In this document: positions 19,179 to 28,505 of the stretch, piece by piece | Position numbering within the stretch: position 1 is the stretch's first letter | Layout: every line of letters begins with the position of its first letter | Source of the DNA: Sphingobium vermicomposti | Lineage (GTDB): Bacteria; Pseudomonadota; Alphaproteobacteria; Sphingomonadales; Sphingomonadaceae | Direction of reading: 5' to 3' | Length of the DNA: 64,000 nt | Assembly: GCF_011762025.1 (NCBI RefSeq) | Contig: NZ_JAASQR010000004.1 | Location: forward strand, 186,001-250,000 | Position numbers and translations under genes: made by a program | The notes under the pieces: generated by a model | Database searches by the model: none | Seen by the model: the letters and a program-made list of their open reading frames with translations, nothing else | What the model was told of the DNA's origin: nothing

Positions 19179-19966
19179 GCATTTTGACGCAGGTGGATGG
19201 GGGTGTTGCCACGCTGACACTGAACCGGCCGGATCGGTTGAACGCGGTGACCGATGCGATGCTCGACGAGATCGCGTTGACGCTGCGGGGCTGGTCCGTC
19301 GATCCAGCGGTGCGCTGTGTCGTGCTGGCAGGGGCAGGGCGCGGTTTCTGCGCGGGCTATGATTTGTCAGGCGGTGATAAAGTCGAGCGGGACGAGCCGA
19401 TGCGGGCCGATGAGGCGGCCGCGCGGATGAGCATACATGCAGAAATTCCGCTACTGCTCCATCGCATGCCCAAGCCGACGATCGCTTGTTTGCGCGGGCC
19501 GGTGGCGGGGAGTGGCTTGGTCATGGCGGCGGCGTGCGACTTGAGGATCGCTTCGCAGACGGTGAAGTTCAAGCTCGCCTTTGCCAGCGCCGGACGGTGC
19601 GGTGATCCGGGGGGCAGCTATCTGCTCACTGGGCTGCTGGGCGCGGCGCGGGCGCGGGAGATGTTCCTTCTGGACGAGCCGATGCTGGCGGACGAGGCGC
19701 TGGCGCGCAGGCTGGTCAATCGGCTGGTCGAGGATGAGGCGTTAGAGAGTGAGTGCGCGGCTTTGGCGGCGAAGCTGGCGGGCGGGCCGACGGCGGCCTT
19801 TGCGGCGATGAAGCGTAATCTGAATGCCGCTGGGGCCATCGCGTTGGAGGAGAGCATGGCGCAGGAGGCGGCTGCGAACGCGCAGATCAGCTTGTTTTCG
19901 CATGATGCGAGTGAGGCGGCGCGGGCGTTCATGGAGCGGCGCGCGCCCAATTTTCTCGGTTACTGA
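19175..19966 (+). CDS. Enoyl-CoA hydratase/isomerase (crotonase) family protein 2
   Basis: A 263-residue crotonase starting at the ATGA overlap with the previous gene. It has the oxyanion-hole blocks (GRGFCAGYDLSG, about 50-61, and GPVAGSG, about 108-114). An Asp in the loop CGDPGGSY sits where isomerase-type crotonases such as PaaG place their acid, while the hydratase Glu is absent. An isomerase or ring-opening role is therefore as likely as hydration. It is followed by a BVMO gene after about 135 bp. Exact chemistry is unresolved. Confidence 0.9.
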   Translation: MSILTQVDGGVATLTLNRPDRLNAVTDAMLDEIALTLRGWSVDPAVRCVVLAGAGRGFCAGYDLSGGDKVERDEPMRADEAAARMSIHAEIPLLLHRMPKPTIACLRGPVAGSGLVMAAACDLRIASQTVKFKLAFASAGRCGDPGGSYLLTGLLGAARAREMFLLDEPMLADEALARRLVNRLVEDEALESECAALAAKLAGGPTAAFAAMKRNLNAAGAIALEESMAQEAAANAQISLFSHDASEAARAFMERRAPNFLGY

Positions 19967-20101
19967 CGAGCCGCAATTAGCACCTGTTCCGGCATGGCGG
20001 AATTGGGGCGGGTTCGGCTTACTTCAGGCCAAAGATTCGATATTGCAAAAAACAAGATTGGCGCGCTCGCATGCGCCGCACTTGCAGATGGGATGGGATG
20101 G

Positions 20102-21988
20102 ATGGCCACAGCGGCAAAGGTGATCGACACTGACAGCATCCGGCGCGCGGTTGAACTGGCGGACCTGAATGCGCTGCGGATAGCGCTGTATCAGAATAGC
20201 GGGGATGAGGAGATTGCCGCCCTGCCTGCCGCCGCGCACATGAATGATGGGCAGAAGGCGCTGCTGAAGGAGCGCGCGGTCGAGTGGCTGGCGGACAATG
20301 CCGGTGCGGTGGATTTGCCGGAGCCGCCCGAAAAGGAACTGCGCCGCCTGATGACAATGCTGTCGGGCGAGATGACCGACGTCGAGTTTGAGGCTCGGCG
20401 TGACCTTCCGGCCTTCCGTGCCGTTCCTTGCGCCGTCGAGTGGGAGGGCGAGAAGCCGGATATTCCAGAAGGTTTCCGGATCGTCATCATCGGCAGCGGC
20501 CCGGCGGGGATCGCGGCGGGCGTGCAGTGCGAGCTGCTGGGCTTGCCCTATCTGTTGCTGGATCGTCAGCCTGATGCGGGGGGTACTTGGACGATCAACC
20601 GCTATCCGGATGTGCGGGTGGATACGCCGTCCATCACCTATGAATATAGTTTCGAGAAGCTCTACCCTTGGGGTGAGCATTTCAACCGGGGTGAGGATGT
20701 CCGCGAATATCTGCAGCATGTTTCGCGCAAATATGGGGTGATGGCGAACAGCCGCTTTGGCCATGATGTGAAGGGCGCGGTTTTCGATGCCGGGCGCAAT
20801 GTCTGGGCGCTGGACGTCGAAACGCCGGACGGTCGTCAGGAGATTGTCGCCAATGTAGTGATCACCGCTTGCGGCACCTTCGCCAATGCGCAACTGCCCG
20901 ACATTGAGGGCGTGCATGATTTTGGCGGACAGATCATTCATCCTTCCGCTTGGCCGGAGGGGTTGGACCTGACCGGTAAGCGGGTCGCCATCATCGGCAA
21001 TGGATCGACGGGCGTGCAGTTGCTGAGCGCTGTTGCGCAAAAGGCGGGGCATGTCAGCGTCGTGCAGCGTACGCCGCAATGGATCAGCCCGCGCGAGAAA
21101 TATGGCGCGCCGATCGAGCCGGAACTGGCGTGGCTCAATCAGAATATGCCCGGTTACTGGAACTGGTCGCGCTATACCGCCACGATGCCGCTGTTCGACA
21201 TCGACCGTTTGCAGCGCGTCGATCGGGAATGGCAGGCGCAGGGTGGCAAGGTCAGCAAGGCGAATGACGATCTGCGCGCCTTTCTGACCAACTATATCCG
21301 GCAGGAGACTGGTGGGCGGGAGGACCTGATCGAAAAGCTGATTCCCGATTATGCGCCCATGTCGCGCCGCCCGGTGGTGGACAATGGATGGTATCGCGCG
21401 CTCACCCGCGACAATGTGGAGTTGCTGACAGGATCAGTGGCGCGGTTCACCAAGACGGGCTTTGTGATGGCGGACGGGACGGAGCGGGACTTTGACGTTG
21501 TCATCGCCGCGACCGGCTTTGACGTGCTCAAATATCTCTGGCCCGCGCGGTACAAGGGGCTGGAAGGGAAGGACTTGCACGACACATGGGACGCGGGCGA
21601 TGGGCCGCGCGCCTATCTGTCGATGATGGTGCCGCAATTTCCGAACCTGTTCATGCTGTACGGCCCCAATTCGCAGCCGCTGACCGGCGGCACGGGTCTG
21701 CCGCAATGGTGGCTCATCTGGGCTGCCTATGCGGCGCAGTGCGTGATGCGGATGTTGAAGGAGGAAAAGGGCCGCGTCGATGTCAAGCCTGAGGCGTATG
21801 AGCGTTATAATCGCGAACTCGATGCCGAGGCGCAGAACTGGCTGCAGATGACGCCCGAGGGCGGCATCGAGAAGAATTATTATGTGAACCGCGAGCATCG
21901 CAGGCTTCAGGTCAACGCGCCGTGGCTTAGTCCCGATTATCACCGTATGTGCACGGTGGTGAATTGGGACGATTTGGAACTGAGCTGA
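20102..21988 (+). CDS. Type I Baeyer-Villiger monooxygenase, HAPMO-like, long form
   Basis: A flavoprotein of about 628 residues. The BVMO fingerprint FxGxxxHxxxWP is present at about residues 274-285 (FGGQIIHPSAWP). FAD and NADPH Rossmann motifs are GSGPAG (about 131) and IIGNGSTG (about 297). An extra helical N-terminal domain of about 125 residues precedes FAD binding, as in 4-hydroxyacetophenone monooxygenase. I start at ATG 20102; ATG 19994 is also in frame but its 36 extra residues look non-coding and neither site has a strong ribosome-binding site. The enzyme inserts O beside a ketone to give an ester or lactone. Downstream ADH and hydrolase genes fit the steps before and after. Confidence 0.92.
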   Translation: MATAAKVIDTDSIRRAVELADLNALRIALYQNSGDEEIAALPAAAHMNDGQKALLKERAVEWLADNAGAVDLPEPPEKELRRLMTMLSGEMTDVEFEARRDLPAFRAVPCAVEWEGEKPDIPEGFRIVIIGSGPAGIAAGVQCELLGLPYLLLDRQPDAGGTWTINRYPDVRVDTPSITYEYSFEKLYPWGEHFNRGEDVREYLQHVSRKYGVMANSRFGHDVKGAVFDAGRNVWALDVETPDGRQEIVANVVITACGTFANAQLPDIEGVHDFGGQIIHPSAWPEGLDLTGKRVAIIGNGSTGVQLLSAVAQKAGHVSVVQRTPQWISPREKYGAPIEPELAWLNQNMPGYWNWSRYTATMPLFDIDRLQRVDREWQAQGGKVSKANDDLRAFLTNYIRQETGGREDLIEKLIPDYAPMSRRPVVDNGWYRALTRDNVELLTGSVARFTKTGFVMADGTERDFDVVIAATGFDVLKYLWPARYKGLEGKDLHDTWDAGDGPRAYLSMMVPQFPNLFMLYGPNSQPLTGGTGLPQWWLIWAAYAAQCVMRMLKEEKGRVDVKPEAYERYNRELDAEAQNWLQMTPEGGIEKNYYVNREHRRLQVNAPWLSPDYHRMCTVVNWDDLELS

Positions 21989-21998
21989 GGGAAGAGCG

Positions 21999-22895
21999 AT
22001 GCCCCGCCCGGCCCTGGCTGCGTCACGCGCCATCGATATTTTGAACTTCATGGCGGCGGCGCCCTTGCGCGGCTATTCGCTGACGGAGTTGGTGCGGCAG
22101 CTGGACCTCAATCCGGCGTCCTGCCACGCGCTGTTGGGCGCGATGACGCGGGACGGGTATCTGGTCAGGGCGCCACGGGGGCGGGTATATCGGCTTGGCC
22201 CGGCGTTGATCGCGATTGGCCATGCGGCGCTTCAATGCCATCCGGTGGTGGCGGCTGCGCGCAACCAGATCGCGCTTTTGTCCTCCGAGCTGGATATGGA
22301 TAGCCTGCTGACCGCGCGGTTGGATGATCGGCTGATCGCGCTTGCGTCGGAGGGGCCGGGGCGCATGCCGGGGCTGGCCGTGGGGCAGCGGGTTCCGCTT
22401 ATTCCGCCGCTTGGTACGCCCTTTCTTGCCTGGGCGAATGAGCGGGAGGTGGATAGCTGGCTTGCCAAGGCGGCGGGCGCGATCGATGCTGACCGGCTGC
22501 GCCAGTCGCTCGCGATGGTGCGGCAGCGCGGTTATGCCGTGACGCAACGCAGCCCCGAGCAGGCGGCGACCGGGCTGGCCGTCCTTGGCATGGCCGAGGA
22601 ACCGCTTGCTGGGGACTGGCAGAAGCGGGTTGCCGAACGGATCGGGCAGATGGGTGAGGATTATCTGATGATCGAGGCGCAGCCCGACCGGCTGCATCCG
22701 GTGATGATGATCTCAGCCCCTGTATTTGGCGTGGATGGTGCGGTGCTCTGTACTTTGTCGCTGTTCGGTTTTGGCCGGCCTTTGCCGCTGAGCCGTATCG
22801 CCCTTCTGGGCGAAGCCGTTGCGCGGCATTGCCGGATGGCGAGCGCGATGCCCGGCCGACCAGACAAGCAGATAAATGAAGTTGGGAGAGGCTGA
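21999..22895 (+). CDS. IclR-family transcriptional regulator
   Basis: A 298-residue IclR protein. The N-terminal winged HTH (AASRAIDILNFM to HALLGAMTRDGYLVR) covers about residues 6-60 and the effector-binding GAF-like domain follows. It starts 10 bp after the BVMO stop with AGGGAAG as ribosome-binding site, and the ADH gene starts 2 bp after its stop. It is therefore embedded inside the catabolic operon, which implies autoregulation with the enzymes. It probably senses a pathway ketone, acid or CoA ester. Confidence 0.9.
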   Translation: MPRPALAASRAIDILNFMAAAPLRGYSLTELVRQLDLNPASCHALLGAMTRDGYLVRAPRGRVYRLGPALIAIGHAALQCHPVVAAARNQIALLSSELDMDSLLTARLDDRLIALASEGPGRMPGLAVGQRVPLIPPLGTPFLAWANEREVDSWLAKAAGAIDADRLRQSLAMVRQRGYAVTQRSPEQAATGLAVLGMAEEPLAGDWQKRVAERIGQMGEDYLMIEAQPDRLHPVMMISAPVFGVDGAVLCTLSLFGFGRPLPLSRIALLGEAVARHCRMASAMPGRPDKQINEVGRG

Positions 22896-22897
22896 AC

Positions 22898-23989
22898 ATG
22901 CGGGCGCTGATCTATGAAGGGCCGGGCAAGATCCGTTTTGTCGAGGATGTCGAAGTGCGGGAGCCGGGCGCGGGCGAGGTGCTGGTGCGCATCGTGGCGA
23001 GCGGCATTTGTCATTCCGACATTTCGGTCATCAACGGCACGATCGACTGGCCTGCGCCTGCGGTGCTGGGCCATGAAGGGGCGGGCGTTGTCGAACAGCT
23101 GGGGCCGGGCGTCACTGAACTGGCGGTGGGCGACCATGTAGCGCTGCATACGCTGGCCAATTGCGGACGCTGTGGCCCGTGCGAGAGCGGCAGGCCGACC
23201 CATTGTCGCCAATCCTATGGCAATCGCGCCCAGCCGTTCAGCTGGAATGGAGAGCCGGTGTCGAGCTTTGCGGCAACGTCGACCTTTGTCGAGAAGACGG
23301 TCGTGAAAGCTAATCAGGCGGTAAAGATCGACCCAACGGTGCCGCTCGACATTGCTTGCGTCGTGGGTTGCGGCGTGTTGACCGGGGTGGGATCGGTCGT
23401 CAATCGGGCGCGGGTGAAGCCGGGCGAGACGGCGGCGGTGTTCGGTATCGGTGGTATCGGGCTTAACGTGTTGCAGGGGCTGCGGCTTTCCGGGGCGAGC
23501 CGGATTATCGCGATCGACTTGTTGCCGACGCGCGAAGACAAGGCGCGGGAGTTCGGCGCGACCGACTTTATCGATGCATCGCAGGGTGATGTGCCGCAGC
23601 GGATCAAGGACATCGTGTCGGGCGGCAATCCCGACCATGGCAGCGGCGTGGATTGGGCGTTCGAGTGCGTCGGTAGCACGCGGGTGCTGAACGATGCCAT
23701 CGCGAGCCTTGGCTGGGGCGGCAATTGCGTGATCGTCGGGACGACCGCGATGGGCACGAGCGCGGAGGTATCGCTAACACCGCTCTCCTTTGTCGATCGC
23801 GGGGTGATGGGTGCGCGCTATGGAGCGTCGCGGCCGCATCAGGACATCCCGTCCTATATCGCGCAATATCGGCAAGGTAAGCTGCTGCTGGATGAGCTGG
23901 TGACGCACCGTTACGATCTTGCTGATTTCGAACGGGCCTTCCACGACCTGGAGGAAGGGAAGCTGGCGCGCGGGGTGTTCGTGCTGTGA
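22898..23989 (+). CDS. Zinc-dependent alcohol dehydrogenase (MDR family)
   Basis: A 363-residue medium-chain dehydrogenase. Catalytic zinc ligands are visible as Cys in GICHSD (about residue 37) and His-Glu in GHEGAG (about 59-60). The structural zinc site has the spaced Cys set NCGRCGPCESGRPTHC (about 88-103). The NAD-binding motif GIGGIGLNV lies at about 186. It is similar to class III/NDMA-type alcohol dehydrogenases that oxidise bulky or aromatic alcohols. It overlaps the next hydrolase gene by 4 bp (GTGA). In context it would oxidise an alcohol to the ketone used by the BVMO or oxidise the alcohol released after ester cleavage. Confidence 0.92.
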   Translation: MRALIYEGPGKIRFVEDVEVREPGAGEVLVRIVASGICHSDISVINGTIDWPAPAVLGHEGAGVVEQLGPGVTELAVGDHVALHTLANCGRCGPCESGRPTHCRQSYGNRAQPFSWNGEPVSSFAATSTFVEKTVVKANQAVKIDPTVPLDIACVVGCGVLTGVGSVVNRARVKPGETAAVFGIGGIGLNVLQGLRLSGASRIIAIDLLPTREDKAREFGATDFIDASQGDVPQRIKDIVSGGNPDHGSGVDWAFECVGSTRVLNDAIASLGWGGNCVIVGTTAMGTSAEVSLTPLSFVDRGVMGARYGASRPHQDIPSYIAQYRQGKLLLDELVTHRYDLADFERAFHDLEEGKLARGVFVL

Positions 23990-24861
23990 CCGGAGCCGGT
24001 GCCTGGGATTTGCCGCCGTTGCGGGCGGGCTATGCCGCCGATGAGGCGCTGGTCGAGCGGCGAGCGCGGGCGGCTGGTTCTGCCGATGCTGCGGAACGCG
24101 CGGGCGAGGCGGTTATTGGCGGCGTGCGTTGTCTGGTCATCGAGCCGTGTGGCGGCGATGCGCGGGGAGAGATGATCTACCTGCATGGCGGGGGATATCG
24201 GCTGGGGTCGCCGCTCGCCTATGTGGATTATGCGCAAAGGATCGCGGATGCGGCGGGGCGGCGGATCATCCTGCCCTTTTATCCGCTGGCGCCGGAGCAT
24301 CCTTTTCCGGCGGCGCTGCATGCTGTCGTGGCGGTTTATCGCGGGTTGGACGACCGGCAGTCGGTGATGGTCGCGGGGGACTCTGCAGGGGGTGGGCTGG
24401 CGGCGGCGCTGTGCATTGTCGCGGGGCGGGCTGGCGAACCGCTTGCGGGTGCTGTTCTGGTGTCGCCGATGCTGGATTTGACGGCGCGGGGTAAGAGCCT
24501 TGATCGCAATGCGGCGCGCGACCTCATGTTTTCAAAGGCCGCCGTGCTCGATAGCGCGCAGCTATATTTGCAGGGGCATGATCCTTGCGATCCGCTGGTG
24601 TCGGCGTTGGAGGCTGATCCGGCGGATTTTCCGCCGACATTGGTGCTGACGGGCAGCGCTGAGCTGTTGCTGGATGAGGCGGTCGCCTTTGCCGGGCGGC
24701 TCGCGCTGGCGGATCGGCGGGTCACGCTGCATGTCGCGCCGGGCATGGGTCATGTCTGGCCTTTGCTGGCCCCTGAAACTGATGAAGCGTGGGAGGCGAT
24801 TTCGGCCATCGCGGGCTTTGTCAAAGCACTGGAACCGGTTGGGTCAGAGGATTCCGTGTAG
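23986..24861 (+). CDS. Alpha/beta hydrolase, HSL-type esterase
   Basis: A 291-residue esterase of the hormone-sensitive-lipase group. The oxyanion motif HGGG (about residue 63), nucleophile motif GDSAGG (Ser about 133), Asp in SAELLLDEA and His in GMGHVW complete the catalytic machinery. It starts at a GTG overlapping the ADH stop (GTGA), so translation is coupled. Placed directly downstream of a BVMO and an ADH, it is the best candidate to hydrolyse the ester or lactone made by the BVMO. The protein lacks a signal peptide and should be cytoplasmic. Confidence 0.92.
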   Translation: MTGAGAWDLPPLRAGYAADEALVERRARAAGSADAAERAGEAVIGGVRCLVIEPCGGDARGEMIYLHGGGYRLGSPLAYVDYAQRIADAAGRRIILPFYPLAPEHPFPAALHAVVAVYRGLDDRQSVMVAGDSAGGGLAAALCIVAGRAGEPLAGAVLVSPMLDLTARGKSLDRNAARDLMFSKAAVLDSAQLYLQGHDPCDPLVSALEADPADFPPTLVLTGSAELLLDEAVAFAGRLALADRRVTLHVAPGMGHVWPLLAPETDEAWEAISAIAGFVKALEPVGSEDSV

Positions 24862-24951
24862 CCGGAAAGCCGATCCGCTCAATTGACCGGAAGCGGGCCG
24901 GTGCAGGACAAGAGAGCATCAACTAATTATAGCTGACCGAAAGACATTCCG

Positions 24952-26142
24952 ATGACGACGCCAAGCCTTCCGTTCCCCGTTTATGACGCAGATAATCATT
25001 TCTACGAGCCGGAGGATGCGCTGTTCCGGCATCTGCCCAAGAAGTGGCACAAAGATTTTCGCTTCGTGGAAGTGGATGGCCGCAAACGGCTGGCGATCAA
25101 GGGGCAGATTTCGGACTACATCCCCAACCCCACTTTTGAGCGGGTTGCGGCGCCGGGGACGCACGTCAAATATTATAAGGCCGAGAACCCGGAAGGCCTG
25201 ACCATGCGTGAGATGACGGGGAAGCCGATCGCTCCGCCGGAATCCTGGCGGACGGGCAACGAACGGTTGGCGGTGCTGGACGGGCATAATGTGCATGCGG
25301 CGCTCATGTTTCCCACCCTCTTTTCGGTGATCGAAAAGTGGATGAGCTATGACCATGAGTTTCTGCATGATGCTTTGCATGCGCTGAATCAGTGGACGAG
25401 CGAGGAATGGGGGTTTGCTCGTGAGAACCGGCTGTTCGGGGTTCCGGTGGTGTCGCTGGCGGACATGGACCGGGCGCTTGCCGAAACGGACTGGCTGATC
25501 AAGCAAGGCGCGCGGACGATCTGCATCCGGCCTTCACCGGTGCCGGGCTATCGCGGCGGGCGGTCGATGGGGCTTAAGGACTTCGATCCATTCTGGGCGC
25601 GGATTGAGGAGGCCAAGATCTTCGTGTCGATCCATGCGTCCAATTCCGACTATGACCATCTGATCGAGATGTGGACCGGCGGCGCGGAGTGGCTGCCGTT
25701 TGAATCCGATCCGTTCGTGAACTGCCTTCGGATCATCGAGCGGGCGATTTCGGACACGATCGCGGCGATCATCTGTGGCGGAGTATTCGATCGCTTCCCC
25801 GGCGTTCGGGTGGTTAGTGTCGAGAATGGCGCGAAGTGGGTTATTCCGCTGATCGAACAGTTGAAGCACGTTTATGGGCAGATGCCGCAGAAATTCATGA
25901 ATGATCCCGTTGATCAATTTCACCGTAATATCTTCGTGACGCCCTTTGTCGAGGATGATTTCGGGCAGTTGAAGGAGCATATGCAGGTCAACCGGATATT
26001 GTTCGGTAGCGACTATCCGCATCCTGAAGGAACTGAACACCCACTGGATTTCCTTCATGAGTTGACGAACTATTCCATGGCCGAGACGGAAATGGTCATG
26101 TCGTCGAACCTCAAGGGCCTGTTGGAAGGCGTGCGCAATTAA
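24952..26142 (+). CDS. Amidohydrolase-2 family metal-dependent hydrolase/decarboxylase
   Basis: A 396-residue TIM-barrel protein of the amidohydrolase-2 family. It begins with the strand-1 motif (VYDADNHFYEP, residues 9-19), has a His in SIHASN (about 226) and ends with the metal-binding Asp in FGSDYPHPEG (about 350). Members hydrolyse or decarboxylate aromatic and alicyclic acids; relatives of this DADNHFYEP type are frequent in actinobacterial and sphingomonad steroid or terpenoid clusters. It follows the esterase gene by 90 bp in the same operon. It may open a beta-diketone or lactone or remove CO2; the reaction is not determined. Confidence 0.88.
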   Translation: MTTPSLPFPVYDADNHFYEPEDALFRHLPKKWHKDFRFVEVDGRKRLAIKGQISDYIPNPTFERVAAPGTHVKYYKAENPEGLTMREMTGKPIAPPESWRTGNERLAVLDGHNVHAALMFPTLFSVIEKWMSYDHEFLHDALHALNQWTSEEWGFARENRLFGVPVVSLADMDRALAETDWLIKQGARTICIRPSPVPGYRGGRSMGLKDFDPFWARIEEAKIFVSIHASNSDYDHLIEMWTGGAEWLPFESDPFVNCLRIIERAISDTIAAIICGGVFDRFPGVRVVSVENGAKWVIPLIEQLKHVYGQMPQKFMNDPVDQFHRNIFVTPFVEDDFGQLKEHMQVNRILFGSDYPHPEGTEHPLDFLHELTNYSMAETEMVMSSNLKGLLEGVRN

Positions 26143-26170
26143 GAGCGACCGCCAGTTAGGACGACCATCA

Positions 26171-27652
26171 GTGAGCCAGAACGTTATAGAGCAGCTTCGC
26201 GCCAATCTGCGCGACCATAAGGATGAGCGCGGCATCGAGTTCGAAGGCCGGTGGGTGAGTTGGGGTGAGGTGGCGCGCTATGGCGATGCCGTTGTTGCCT
26301 TGCTCGACGCCGCCGGATGTCCGCCATCGGCGAAGGTCGGCATCATCATCCGCAACCGGTTGGCCCATGCGGCGGCGGTGGTGGGGCTGCTGGCGCACCG
26401 GCGATCGGTGAGTTTCGTCTATCCCTTCCTTCCCGCAACAGCCATTTCGGACAATATCGAAGGTCTGGGCGCGGCCGCGATCCTGGCGGACGAGCAGGAC
26501 TGGCCCAACTTCGCGCAAGCGGCGGGACAGGCGGGCTGTGCGGGGATTGCATTTAATGAGATCAATGACGCCCCCCATCTGGTCGATGGGCTGGAGAAGT
26601 GTCGGCGCTCGTCATTCGACAACGCCTTGCCCGAGGGCGGGATCGAGGTACTTTCGAGCGGCACGACCGGGACGCCCAAGCGCATTCCCATGCCGCTCAA
26701 GCTGCTGGAGCGGGCCGTGATGAGCGCACCCGGCGCGGAGTCCGGCAGCGCGCCGCCCGTGCAGATCAACATCTGGCCGCTCGGCGGGGTGGGAGGCGTC
26801 TGCCTGCTGACGGGCGCTGCGGTGAACAACACGCCGCTGGTGCTGATGGAGCGTTTCACCGTCGATGGGCTGGTGGATGCCCTGCGCCGTCACAGGCCCG
26901 ACACTTTGGGGCTCAATCCCACGGCGATCGCGATGATCATGGACGCCAATGTGTCCCCTGAGGACATGGAAAGCGTGAAGAGTGTGTCGGGGGGATCGGC
27001 CTATCTAGACCCGGATCTGCAGGACCGGTTCGAACAGCGCTACAATCTGCCGATCCTGTGGGGCATGGGCGCGACCGAATTTTGCGGCACGATCGTCCGC
27101 TGGACGCCGCAGATGCGGGCCGAGCGTGGCGACAGCAAGCGCGGTAGCACCGGCCTTCCCATGCCGGGCGTGGAGATACGTGCCATCGATCCGGAAAGTG
27201 GCGCGGAGGTCGCGCGAGGGGCGGAAGGGCTGCTGGAGGTGCATTGCCCGTCCGTCCGCGCCGACTGGGTGCGCACTACCGATCTGGTGATGATCGATGA
27301 GGATGGATATGTTTTTCACCGCGGACGCCATGATGGCGCAATCGTGCGCGGCGGGTTCAAGATACTGCCCGAGCGTGTCGTGGATGCGCTGCGCCAGCAC
27401 CCTGCCGTCGTCGATGCATCAGTGGTAGGCATACCTGACGCCCGGTTGGGGGCGGTGCCTGTCGCTGCGGTCGAACTGAGCCAGAATGCCGGCCCGGTGG
27501 ATGAGCAGGCGCTGCTGGCGCATGTGCGGGCTGAACTGCCGCCGACGCATGTGCCGGTGGAAATCCGGATCATGGACGCGCTGCCCCGCACGCCATCGCT
27601 GAAGGTCAGCCTGACCGAAATCAAAAAGATGTTCCTGGCCGACGCCGCCTAA
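26171..27652 (+). CDS. AMP-forming acyl-CoA ligase (ANL superfamily)
   Basis: A 493-residue adenylate-forming enzyme. The P-loop-like A3 motif SSGTTGTPKR is at about 162-171. GMGATEFCG (A5 region) is near 298, and the hinge and C-terminal blocks TTDLVMIDEDGYVFHRGRHDGAIVRGG lead to a catalytic Lys in TPSLKVSLTEI near the end. It begins with GTG 28 bp after the amidohydrolase stop. It should activate the carboxylic acid made by the upstream oxygenase/hydrolase steps to its CoA thioester, feeding the tandem acyl-CoA dehydrogenase and crotonases. Confidence 0.9.
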   Translation: MSQNVIEQLRANLRDHKDERGIEFEGRWVSWGEVARYGDAVVALLDAAGCPPSAKVGIIIRNRLAHAAAVVGLLAHRRSVSFVYPFLPATAISDNIEGLGAAAILADEQDWPNFAQAAGQAGCAGIAFNEINDAPHLVDGLEKCRRSSFDNALPEGGIEVLSSGTTGTPKRIPMPLKLLERAVMSAPGAESGSAPPVQINIWPLGGVGGVCLLTGAAVNNTPLVLMERFTVDGLVDALRRHRPDTLGLNPTAIAMIMDANVSPEDMESVKSVSGGSAYLDPDLQDRFEQRYNLPILWGMGATEFCGTIVRWTPQMRAERGDSKRGSTGLPMPGVEIRAIDPESGAEVARGAEGLLEVHCPSVRADWVRTTDLVMIDEDGYVFHRGRHDGAIVRGGFKILPERVVDALRQHPAVVDASVVGIPDARLGAVPVAAVELSQNAGPVDEQALLAHVRAELPPTHVPVEIRIMDALPRTPSLKVSLTEIKKMFLADAA

Positions 27653-27683
27653 GCGAGCGCGCGCTACGAAGAGGATGTGAAGA

Positions 27684-28490
27684 ATGACCGTGTCATTGCT
27701 GGGCCTTGAAGGGAAGAAGGCGCTGATCGTTGGGGGCGGCCGGGGCATGGGCGAGGCGAGCGCACTCCTGCTGGCGGAAGCCGGATGCGACGTCGCCGTG
27801 CTGGACAGCGTAATGGAACGCGCCGAGCTGGTGGCAAAGGAAGTTCGCGCGATTGGGCGCGCAGGCATGGCGATCGAAGGCGATATATTGGATGAGGCGT
27901 CGGTCAAGAAAGCGGTGGCGGACGCGGAAGCTGGGCTGAGCGGGCTTGATATATTGGTCACGATCGTCGGGCAGGCGTTGTTCAAGCCGCTGCTCGACGT
28001 GACGCTGGAAGAGTGGGATCGGGACCAGTCCCGCAACCTGCGCTATTTCTTCGTTACTGCCCGCGCCGTTGTCCAGTCGATGATCGCGCGCGGTGTACCG
28101 GGATCGCTGATCTGCATCGGATCGGTCGATGGCGCGGTCGGTTCACCCATGCATGCGCCCTATGGAGCGGCCAAAGCGGGGCTGATGCATCTCGTGAAGT
28201 CGATGGCGACGGAATGGGGGCGGCACGGCATTCGCGCCAACGCTGTCGCGCCCGGTAGCATCACGACGCCGCGCCTGCCTGAAACCGCTGAATCGCGGGC
28301 ATTGATGAAAGCGAGCGTGCTGCCAATCGGTCGACCGGGCACCACGCGGGATGTGGCCGGAGCCGTGCTGTTCCTGGCGTCCGGCCTGTCCGAATATGTC
28401 ACCGGCCACAGCCTGTTCGTGGATGGAGGATGGATGGCGGCCAATCATTTCGATCCACGGGTGATGGCAACCAAGAAGAGCAACGAATAA
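27684..28490 (+). CDS. Short-chain dehydrogenase/reductase
   Basis: A 268-residue classical SDR. The cofactor motif is GGGRGMG (about 17-23); an acidic residue after beta-2 (VLDS) suggests NAD preference. The catalytic Ser is in CIGSVDG and the YxxxK motif is YGAAK (about 157-161). The usual NNAG block is replaced by TIVG. It is the last gene of the plus-strand operon, 31 bp after the ligase and with GAGGATG upstream. It would oxidise a hydroxy group to a ketone, either at the start of the pathway or at the 3-hydroxyacyl-CoA stage. Confidence 0.9.
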   Translation: MTVSLLGLEGKKALIVGGGRGMGEASALLLAEAGCDVAVLDSVMERAELVAKEVRAIGRAGMAIEGDILDEASVKKAVADAEAGLSGLDILVTIVGQALFKPLLDVTLEEWDRDQSRNLRYFFVTARAVVQSMIARGVPGSLICIGSVDGAVGSPMHAPYGAAKAGLMHLVKSMATEWGRHGIRANAVAPGSITTPRLPETAESRALMKASVLPIGRPGTTRDVAGAVLFLASGLSEYVTGHSLFVDGGWMAANHFDPRVMATKKSNE

Positions 28491-28505
28491 GCGGCGAACA
28501 AGCGA

